From a bacterium UBP2_UBA5202 (GTDB lineage Bacteria; Edwardsbacteria; AC1; EtOH8), in the NCBI GenBank assembly GCA_002412795.1, contig DHVS01000003.1, positions 1 to 19,092 of the forward strand: 19,092 bases of DNA, given 5' to 3'. The notes under the pieces are model-generated. The model ran no database searches. It saw only the letters and a program-made list of their open reading frames with translations, and was not told the DNA's origin. The position numbers were made by a program, and so were the translations under genes. This document shows, piece by piece, positions 14,827 to 19,092 of this stretch; position 1 is the stretch's first letter; every line of letters starts with the position of its first letter.

Positions 14827-15456
14827 ATGGCAAGATATACCGCTGCCAGGTGTAAGCTGTGCCGCCGCGAGGGAGCCAAGTTGTTCCTGAAGGGCGAAAG
14901 ATGCAACACCAAGAACTGCGCCTTTGACAAAAGGCCCTATGCCCCGGGCGAGCACGGCAAGGACCGGATGCGCAAACCCACCGGTTACGCCATCCACCTC
15001 AGGGAAAAACAGAAGGTCCGCCGGATCTACGGCATCCTGGAACGCCAGTTCCGCAACTATTTCCAGAAGGCCTCCAGCATGAAGGGGGTCACCGGCGAGA
15101 ACCTGCTGTCCCTGCTGGAACGGCGGATGGACAACATCGTCTTCCGGATGGGGCTGGCCCCCTCCCGCTCGGCCGCCCGCCAGCTGGTCAATCACGGGCA
15201 TTTTCTGGTCAACGACAAGGTCGTCAATATTCCATCCATCCTGCTGCGCCCCGGCGACACCATCCAGGTCAAAACCAAGAGCAAGGACAATGTGATCATT
15301 GCCGGCGCCCTGGAAGCGACCAAGGGGCGGACCCCCGTGCCCTGGCTGGAGCTCAACAAGGAGAAGCTCTCGGGCAAGCTGGTCAACATCCCCACAAGGG
15401 ACAGCATCGGGATGCAGATCAACGAACAGCTGATCGTGGAGTTGTACTCCAAGTAA
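14827..15456 (+). CDS. rpsD: 30S ribosomal protein S4, zinc-binding form
   Basis: S4 nucleates 30S assembly; in E. coli it also represses the alpha operon. The 209-residue protein starts MARYTAARCKLCRREGAKL and has Cys9, Cys12, Cys26 and Cys31, the zinc-binding N-terminal motif. The S4 domain (LLERRMDNIVFRMGLAPSRSAARQLVNHGHFLVND) is intact. AGGAGGT at 14808-14814 is a strong ribosome-binding site 12 bases before the ATG. Its TAA overlaps an ATG in another frame (TAATG at 15454-15458). Confidence 0.97.
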   Translation: MARYTAARCKLCRREGAKLFLKGERCNTKNCAFDKRPYAPGEHGKDRMRKPTGYAIHLREKQKVRRIYGILERQFRNYFQKASSMKGVTGENLLSLLERRMDNIVFRMGLAPSRSAARQLVNHGHFLVNDKVVNIPSILLRPGDTIQVKTKSKDNVIIAGALEATKGRTPVPWLELNKEKLSGKLVNIPTRDSIGMQINEQLIVELYSK

Positions 15457-15600
15457 TGCCGAAAGGATCCCGTTTAAAAAGCCGTTTTCAACTTAATACA
15501 GCTTTCTTTGACCAGGCTTTAAAAGGGTCCTCATTCGGGAAGCCTCGCTCGGCTCAAGCGGTTTGGGCCGGGTTCAATTTCAAAACTTTTGGAGGCAATT
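15457..15600 (+). promoter_or_regulatory. Leader of rpoA, 144 bp
   Basis: The gap holds AT-rich stretches, a CTTTGACCAGGCTTTAAAAG region and a strong GGAGG ribosome-binding site at 15591-15595. A 72-codon frame beginning at 15456 (TAATG with rpsD) crosses into rpoA in another frame; I consider it a probable shadow. No complete promoter (-35 and -10 at 16-18 bp) is visible. A regulatory role is possible but unproven. Confidence 0.35.
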
Positions 15601-16590
15601 ATGAGATGGAATACCCTGCAGATGCCCAAGAGCATCGTGATAGACGAAGCAACCTACGGACCCAATTACGGTAAATTCATCGCCGAGCCCCTGGAACGGG
15701 GCTACGGCCTGACCTTAGGCAACGCCCTGCGCCGGGTGCTGCTGTCATCCATCCCAGGGGCGGCCATCATGGCGGTCAAGATCGAAGGCGTGCTCCACGA
15801 GTTCTCCACCATCCCGGGCGTGGTGGAAGACGTCACCGAGATAATCCTGAACATCAAGAAGATAAAGCTCCGCCTCCATTCCGAACATCCCAAGGTCCTG
15901 TATCTCAAGGCTTCGGGCAAGGGCGAGGTCAAGGCCTCCCAGATCGAAGCCGACGCCGAGGTGGAGATCCTGAACCCCGAACAGCACATCGCCACCCTTT
16001 CCGAGGACGGGGTGTTCAAGCTGGAGCTGACCGTGGATCACGGCCGGGGCTACGTGCCGGCCGAGGTCTTCCGCAAATCGTTCAACACCATCGGGCTGAT
16101 CCCGGTGGACGCCATTTTCTCGCCGGTCTCCCGGGTCAATTTTCTGGTGGAGAACTGCCGGGTGGGCGAGCGCACCGACTACGACCGCCTGATCCTGGAG
16201 GTCCACACCAACGGCTCGGTCAAGCCCGATGTGGCGGTGTCCCAGGCCGCCAAGCTGCTGCGCGACCACCTGACCCTGTTCCGCTCCTTCGGGGAAGAGG
16301 GCGAAGAGGGCAAGGGCGAGGGCCTGGACGACGACATGGTGAAGATGCGGGACATGCTTTTAAAGCCGGTGGAGGAGCTGGAGCTCTCGGTGCGGTCGGC
16401 CAACTGCCTTAGGGCCAACAACATCTTCACCCTGGGCGATCTGGTGCAGAAGACCGAAAGCGAGATGCTTAAATACCGGAACTTCGGCCGCAAATCGCTG
16501 GCCGAGCTCTCGGTGATCTTAAAGAACATGAGCCTGACCTTCGGGATGAAGGTGGACCAGTATACCGACGCCAAGAAGAAGAAGGCTTAG
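15601..16590 (+). CDS. rpoA: DNA-directed RNA polymerase subunit alpha
   Basis: Alpha dimerises to nucleate RNA polymerase and its C-terminal domain binds UP elements and activators. The ATG at 15601 gives 329 residues, the E. coli length. It is preferred over the TTG at 15589, because GGAGG at 15591-15595 is five bases upstream of the ATG and overlaps that TTG. The N-terminal domain shows GYGLTLGNALRRVLLSSIPG; an acidic linker (GEEGEEGKGEGLDDD) joins the C-terminal domain. Arg265 (SVRSANCL) is conserved at the DNA-binding position. The stop region is inside a palindrome at 16579-16597. Confidence 0.97.
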   Translation: MRWNTLQMPKSIVIDEATYGPNYGKFIAEPLERGYGLTLGNALRRVLLSSIPGAAIMAVKIEGVLHEFSTIPGVVEDVTEIILNIKKIKLRLHSEHPKVLYLKASGKGEVKASQIEADAEVEILNPEQHIATLSEDGVFKLELTVDHGRGYVPAEVFRKSFNTIGLIPVDAIFSPVSRVNFLVENCRVGERTDYDRLILEVHTNGSVKPDVAVSQAAKLLRDHLTLFRSFGEEGEEGKGEGLDDDMVKMRDMLLKPVEELELSVRSANCLRANNIFTLGDLVQKTESEMLKYRNFGRKSLAELSVILKNMSLTFGMKVDQYTDAKKKKA

Positions 16591-16597
16591 CCTTCTT
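16579..16597 (+). other. Palindrome across the rpoA stop codon
   Basis: AAGAAGGCT at 16579-16587 and AGCCTTCTT at 16589-16597 are perfect reverse complements around one base, with the TAG stop at 16588-16590 in the centre. As RNA this is an eight-base-pair stem with a three-base loop. It has no T run, so it is not a canonical terminator. It could slow or protect the mRNA, or be a by-product of Lys/Ala-rich codons. Confidence 0.5.
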
Positions 16598-16691
16598 GTC
16601 ATCCCGAGACATGCCCTTGCCTTACTGACTGAGGGATGCATCTTGATTCACCCTTCGATTTGTCCGTTAAGCTGCCAAACTCAGGGTGACA
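16597..16691. repeat. Inverted repeat between rpoA and rplQ
   Basis: TGTCATCCCGAG at 16597-16608 pairs with CTCAGGGTGACA at 16680-16691 with one G-U pair and one mismatch. Inside, CACCCTTCGA at 16649-16658 and CTCAGGGTG at 16680-16688 repeat the pattern CCCTTCGA...CTCAGGG seen in the rplO-secY gap. I remember GTCATCCTGAG-type repeats as widespread in bacterial intergenic DNA. No gene is seen in the remaining 155-bp gap. Confidence 0.6.
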
Positions 16692-16745
16692 GCCTTTACC
16701 AAAGCATAAAGAGAAATAAAACCTTTAGAATAGGATAGTTCATAC

Positions 16746-17312
16746 ATGCGACACCGCAAAGACACCTTAAAACTGAGCCGCAGCCATTCCCACCGCCGGG
16801 CCCTGATGTCCAATATGGTGACCTCGCTTTTCCAGCACGAGAAGATACAGACCACCTTCCCCAAGGCCCAGGCGGCCAAGCGGGTGGCCGAGCACCTGAT
16901 CTCCGTCTCCAAGCAGAACGACCTGGCCGCCATCCGCCAGGTGGGCCGGGTGGTCAAGGACAAGGATGTGCTAAAGAAGCTGTTCCAGGTGATCATGCCC
17001 CGGATGAAGGACAAGCAGTCCGGTTTCATCACCGTCACCAAGCTGTGGCTGCGCAAGGGCGACGCCGCGTTGCTGTGCCTGATGGAGCTCTATGGCGCCC
17101 CGGCCAAGGCCAAGCTGGCCGAAGGCGAGAAGAAGGAAAAGGAAAAGAAGGCAGCAAAGCCGGGCAAGAAACAGCCGGGGAAGAAAGTAAAGACAGAGGG
17201 CAAGCCCAAAGAGGAAAAGAAGCCCGCCTCCGCCAAGGCTTACGCCTCCGCTAAAGCTGCGGCGGACAAGTCTGCGGACAAGGCCGAGAAAAAGGCTGAA
17301 GCCAAGAAGTAG
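16746..17312 (+). CDS. rplQ: 50S ribosomal protein L17 with long Lys/Ala tail
   Basis: L17 is a late-assembly protein near the exit tunnel. Residues 1-119 are a full L17: MRHRKDTLKLSRSHSHRRAL, SLFQHEKIQTTFPKAQAAKRVAEHLI and a LRKGDAALLCLMELYGAP end. Common forms are about 120-130 residues; this one has 188, the extra being a Lys/Glu/Ala-rich tail. Residues 161-175 (17226-17270) encode two similar ASAKA units from a short DNA repeat whose 16-bp core also lies before adk. AGG at 16732-16734 is a weak ribosome-binding site. The alpha part of the cluster ends here at a strong terminator. Confidence 0.96.
   Translation: MRHRKDTLKLSRSHSHRRALMSNMVTSLFQHEKIQTTFPKAQAAKRVAEHLISVSKQNDLAAIRQVGRVVKDKDVLKKLFQVIMPRMKDKQSGFITVTKLWLRKGDAALLCLMELYGAPAKAKLAEGEKKEKEKKAAKPGKKQPGKKVKTEGKPKEEKKPASAKAYASAKAAADKSADKAEKKAEAKK
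17226..17270 (+). repeat. In-frame short repeat inside the rplQ tail
   Basis: Two adjacent 18-base units share GCCTCCGC and an AARGCT word (17226-17243 and 17244-17261), differing at five positions. The second continues into AGCTGCGGCGGACAAG (17255-17270), identical over 16 bp to 11786-11801. In frame they encode Ala-Ser-Ala-Lys-Ala units. I recognise CCGCTAAAGCT.CGGCGGACAAG-type words as a dispersed repeat in some candidate-phylum genomes; this is memory, not a search. Confidence 0.65.
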
Positions 17313-17334
17313 GCTTTTGGAATGAGTTTTTACA

Positions 17335-17370
17335 GCGCAAGGTTTAGAAATAAACCTTGCGCCTTTTTTG
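17335..17370 (+). terminator. Intrinsic terminator after rplQ
   Basis: A perfect 12-bp stem (17335-17346 with 17351-17362) has a GAAA tetraloop at 17347-17350 and is followed by CTTTTTTG at 17363-17370. This is a textbook rho-independent terminator. It marks the end of the ribosomal protein transcription unit. Confidence 0.95.
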
Positions 17371-17395
17371 TTGATCCGGCTTGCGAAAAAACAGC

Positions 17396-17425
17396 TTGAC
17401 ATTTAACTTGGGTTAATGGTATTAT
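17396..17425 (+). promoter_or_regulatory. Near-consensus sigma-70 promoter
   Basis: TTGACA at 17396-17401 is a perfect -35 box. TATTAT at 17420-17425 differs from TATAAT at one position, and the spacing is 18 bp. Transcription would start near 17432. It lies 26 bases downstream of the rplQ terminator and faces the next gene. The leader of about 235 nt it would make ends at another terminator (17628-17672). Confidence 0.8.
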
Positions 17426-17431
17426 GCTCTG

Positions 17432-17668
17432 AATAAGAGAGGACTGGTTGACACCACTATACCGGAGAAAGAAATTTATCAAAACAGCAAACAATTTGCG
17501 GTTATGAAAATGCTTTTTCAAATAGTAAATAACCATCGATCTGGCACGAATCTTGCCAGACCAGACCAGACCAGACCAGACATATACACCATTACCGACT
17601 AAAAACTCCAATCTAAGATATAAGGTTCCGTCTTGCTTCGCACAAGGAAGCAGGGCGGGGCTTTTTTG
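17432..17668 (+). ncRNA. Candidate leader or small RNA between promoter and terminator
   Basis: The 17396 promoter and the 17628 terminator bracket about 235 nt with no convincing gene. The interval holds an inverted repeat TCTGGCA/TGCCAGA (17540-17546 and 17554-17560, 7-nt loop) running straight into (CCAGA)5. Two tiny overlapping frames exist: TTG 17448 to TGA 17507 (19 residues, basic; GAGAGG at 17437-17442 is five bases upstream) and ATG 17504 to TAA 17602 (32 residues). They overlap at ATGA. Whether it is an untranslated RNA, a leader peptide region or an attenuator for the next gene is unknown. Confidence 0.4.
17556..17580 (+). repeat. Pentanucleotide array (CCAGA)5
   Basis: Five perfect CCAGA units in tandem at 17556-17580 follow a 7-bp inverted repeat whose right arm ends in the first unit. 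Five bases is not a multiple of three, so unit gain or loss would change any overlapping frame. Such arrays are prone to slippage, which could vary a leader RNA or peptide. Confidence 0.95.
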
Positions 17669-17672
17669 TTTT
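17628..17672 (+). terminator. Intrinsic terminator upstream of the small-protein gene
   Basis: CCGTCTTGCTTC (17628-17639) pairs with GAAGCAGGGCGG (17647-17658) over 12 bp with two G-U pairs and a 7-base loop (17640-17646). It is followed by GG and CTTTTTTGTTTT (17661-17672). It sits just 31 bases before the ribosome-binding site of the next gene, so it may be a 5' attenuator or the end of a separate short transcript. Confidence 0.8.
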
Positions 17673-17718
17673 AAGTTATCCCACTCATTTTATACGGTTA
17701 TGAAAGGAGGTGAATCTT

Positions 17719-18069
17719 GTGGCAATAAGAATTGGACGCAGCTTTGCGGATCTGATCAATGCTCTGGAGCAAATCACGGCCGGATTAAAGTCGGTCACCG
17801 GCGACGCCAAACAAAAGTCTTATGCGATGGAACTTGCCAAGTATTTAAGCGCCCTGCGGACGCTGGATGAGAAGCAGGAGAAGGCCAAGGCCGAACTGCA
17901 CAAGCTTTCCAAGGACTTGAAGAAAAACGAAACCGAAGTGCGGTTGCTGCTGGGCAAGGCGGTAAGTTATCTGGAATCGGAGTATGGCAAGTCATCGCCG
18001 GAATTGCAGAAATATGGGGTGGCCCGCAGACAGCCGGGAGGGAAGAAGGGTCCCAGGGTAAAAGCTTAG
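17719..18069 (+). CDS. Small basic helical protein of unknown function
   Basis: The 116-residue product (GTG start) is not recognised. AAAGGAGGTG at 17703-17712 is a near-perfect Shine-Dalgarno sequence; spacing of six bases favours this GTG over the one at 17710, which overlaps it. Residues about 8-90 look like two long amphipathic helices (LINALEQITAGLK, TLDEKQEKAKAELHKLSKDLKKNETEVRLLLGKAV) with a Lys/Glu-rich, coiled-coil-like hairpin. The C-terminus ends in a basic glycine-rich tail (QPGGKKGPRVKA). No signal peptide, membrane segment or Cys is seen. The layout resembles small uncharacterised two-helix proteins I remember from several phyla, but I cannot name a family. It is followed immediately by a 21-bp repeat array. 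Confidence 0.75.
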   Translation: MAIRIGRSFADLINALEQITAGLKSVTGDAKQKSYAMELAKYLSALRTLDEKQEKAKAELHKLSKDLKKNETEVRLLLGKAVSYLESEYGKSSPELQKYGVARRQPGGKKGPRVKA

Positions 18070-18070
18070 G

Positions 18071-18280
18071 GTATTGGATGAAAATATTACAGTATCCCTT
18101 GGCGGTATCCAAGCATTTTCACGCGGTATTGCAGTATCACGCCGTGATACTGCAATACCAAGGCAAGAGATTACCGTATCTTGCCATAATACGACAGTAC
18201 CATGACAAGATACTTGAGTATATTGTCGTAATACGCAAATATTACGGTGGAATACGATAATATTGTTTCATGATCTTGCC
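18071..18280. repeat. Degenerate 21-bp tandem array with dyad-symmetric units
   Basis: Ten 21-bp units run from 18071. Each has an RTAY-like box at positions 1-4 and 14-17 of the unit, so boxes alternate at exactly 13 and 8 bases. In units 4-8 the centre reads GNC, giving the self-complementary core RTAYNNNGNCNNNRTAY. Examples: unit 4 GTATCACGCCGTGATAC (18134-18150), unit 6 GTATCTTGCCATAATAC (18176-18192), unit 8 GTATATTGTCGTAATAC (18218-18234). Unit 7 resembles unit 6 inverted (three mismatches in 17). Units 1, 9 and 10 are more diverged. The period equals two helical turns. It begins two bases after a stop codon. It lacks spacers, so it is not CRISPR. Confidence 0.9.
18078..18260 (+). CDS. 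Doubtful ORF with heptapeptide repeats, read from the 21-bp array
   Basis: Because 21 is a multiple of three the array reads as heptads of pattern (I/V)(L/R)(Q/K/E)Y-x-x-x, for example ILQYPLA (residues 3-9), VLQYHAV (17-23) and ILEYIVV (45-51). Tyr is at position 4 in seven of eight heptads. The ORF starts at ATG 18078 with only a weak AGGG upstream and ends at TAA 18258-18260. Nearly all position-1 codons end in A (ATA or GTA), unlike the C/G-ending codons of the main cluster. The array continues before the ATG and after the TAA. These points favour a DNA element over a protein, so I give a low probability that it is translated. Confidence 0.25.
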   Translation: MKILQYPLAVSKHFHAVLQYHAVILQYQGKRLPYLAIIRQYHDKILEYIVVIRKYYGGIR

Positions 18281-18502
18281 GAATAAAGACCAGGCACAGG
18301 TTGTTAAGAGTATGGCAATGATTTTGTAAATTTTAAACCAAAACATATATTTAAAAGGGGAGCTTAAAATACGCCGGTTAACCATTTGTGGGTTGTTTAT
18401 TTTCAATTTCTTTTTTTATTTGGAGTAGAATATCTATATATTTTGAACCCAATGCTCCTAATTTATAAAATATAACCAATATAAATAATGGAGGTACATT
18501 AA
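18281..18502 (+). other. AT-rich intergenic region before the YD/Rhs-like gene
   Basis: The stretch has strongly A/T-rich composition compared with the cluster upstream. I see no gene, no clear terminator and only weak stems (for example AACC/GGTT at about 18379-18394). Its 3' end holds a probable promoter and the ribosome-binding site for the next gene. Confidence 0.6.
18443..18471 (+). promoter_or_regulatory. Probable promoter for the YD/Rhs-like gene
   Basis: TTGAAC at 18443-18448 matches four of six -35 bases, and TAAAAT at 18466-18471 matches five of six -10 bases with exact 17-bp spacing. Transcription would start near 18478. TGGAGGT at 18489-18495 is a good ribosome-binding site seven bases before the ATG at 18503. 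Confidence 0.5.
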
Positions 18503-19084
18503 ATGTTAGTGGTTCGAAAAACCTTTCAAATATTTACAGTTTTTATCATTGGTATTGTACTATCTTTCACAACAGCCGTTGCCGTAGAACTGTTATTTAG
18601 AATAGACGGTGAACCTCAAGAAATAGCACAAATTGTCACTAAAAGCAAAATATTATTCAATCCGCCGCCCAGTTACACCAAGAAAAAATCCATCCAAAGC
18701 CTGAACTACAGCGAAGGCAGTGAAGGGATCAATCCATTAAATGGCGGGTTAATGCTGCATAAAACCGATATGGTCGTACCCGGGCGGGGGCTGACGGCCA
18801 GCATTGGGCGATTTTACAGTAGCAAACGGGTATGGGTATATGATGTATTAAACGGGAACTCGGTTTACCAAACCTTGAAAAAACCCGGACTGTTGGGCCT
18901 TGGCTGGAATATGAATTTCGGAAAGTTATATGTTGAGGATGGCAATTATGTTTACGAATCTTCGGGCGGAGAGAAAAACACATTTATATCCGGCAAGACA
19001 TACGACGGCGCTTATATGGCCAAACGGGGGGATTCGGTGTATACCAAGGATGGCAGAAAAATAGTATGGCTCTTCCGGGTTTAG
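18503..19084 (+). CDS. Secreted YD/Rhs-repeat-like N-terminal fragment, early stop
   Basis: The 193-residue product has a signal peptide: basic start (VVRK), hydrophobic residues 8-24 and a likely cleavage after AVA at 25-27. Residues about 77-162 read like the N-terminal domain of YD/Rhs proteins: NPLNGGLMLHKTDMVVPGRGL, IGRFYSSKR, LGLGWNMNFGKLYV and an ESSGGEKNTF segment, then TKDGRKIVW. Family members usually exceed 1000 residues with YD repeats after this region. Here the frame ends at TAG 19082-19084, eight bases before the window end. It could be a truncated or frameshifted gene or a sequence error. Base composition is more A/T-rich than the cluster. Family assignment is by pattern memory. 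Confidence 0.6.
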   Translation: MLVVRKTFQIFTVFIIGIVLSFTTAVAVELLFRIDGEPQEIAQIVTKSKILFNPPPSYTKKKSIQSLNYSEGSEGINPLNGGLMLHKTDMVVPGRGLTASIGRFYSSKRVWVYDVLNGNSVYQTLKKPGLLGLGWNMNFGKLYVEDGNYVYESSGGEKNTFISGKTYDGAYMAKRGDSVYTKDGRKIVWLFRV

Positions 19085-19092
19085 TGTGGGTA

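Noticed and set aside
15456..15674. 72-codon frame starting in the rpsD stop (TAATG)
   Set aside because: It runs into rpoA in another frame, has no recognisable domain and no own ribosome-binding site; probably a shadow.
17553..17870. 105-codon frame from the CCAGA array into the small-protein gene
   Set aside because: It crosses an intrinsic terminator and overlaps a gene with a much better start; its N-terminus is only translated repeat.
18125..18170. Intrinsic terminator for the small-protein gene
   Set aside because: The strong hairpin is followed by AAGGCAAGAG, with no T run.
18071..18280. CRISPR array
   Set aside because: Units are contiguous without unique spacers, repeats are degenerate, and no cas gene is present.

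Overview
The window holds the 3' end of tuf followed by an almost complete bacterial S10-spc-alpha ribosomal protein supercluster, all on the + strand. Order: tuf(3' end)-rpsJ-rplC-rplD-rplW-rplB-rpsS-rplV-rpsC-rplP-rpmC-rpsQ-rplN-rplX-rplE-rpsN-rpsH-rplF-rplR-rpsE-rpmD-rplO-secY-adk-map-infA-rpmJ-rpsM-rpsK-rpsD-rpoA-rplQ. The gene order is canonical for Bacteria. The genes are GC-rich and use GTG or TTG starts in several places. S14 is the short zinc type, and S4, L36, L24 and Adk carry Cys zinc sites. I cannot place the organism from sequence alone. The mix of dispersed intergenic repeats, low-complexity tails on ribosomal proteins and a YD/Rhs-like gene resembles what I remember of uncultivated candidate phyla (TA06/Edwardsbacteria/WOR-3 type); this is a low-confidence recollection.

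Region 1 (1-17312) is the translation, secretion and transcription cluster. It encodes ribosomal proteins of both subunits, the SecY channel, adenylate kinase, methionine aminopeptidase, IF-1 and RNA polymerase alpha. Many junctions are tight (TAATG, ATGA), but some gaps are unusually wide and are filled with repeats: an inverted repeat between rpsC and rplP, a heptamer array between rplX and rplE that occupies the ribosome-binding region of rplE, composite repeats between rplO and secY, infA and rpmJ, and rpoA and rplQ, and a 16-bp sequence shared by the secY-adk gap and the in-frame tail of rplQ. The cluster ends at a textbook intrinsic terminator (17335-17370).

Region 2 (17371-18069) starts with a near-consensus sigma-70 promoter, a leader of about 235 nt with a (CCAGA)5 array, and a second intrinsic terminator. 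A small helical protein of unknown function follows, with a near-perfect Shine-Dalgarno sequence.

Region 3 (18071-18280) is the most unusual part: ten degenerate 21-bp units, each with a dyad-symmetric 17-bp core RTAYNNNGNCNNNRTAY. It includes a perfect palindrome with 17-bp arms. It also reads as a heptapeptide-repeat ORF, but conserved wobble bases and extension past both ends of the ORF favour a DNA-level element.

Region 4 (18281-19092) is AT-rich. It has a plausible promoter and a secreted protein resembling the N-terminal part of YD/Rhs-repeat proteins, which stops after 193 codons, eight bases before the window ends. It may be a truncated or frameshifted large surface-protein gene.
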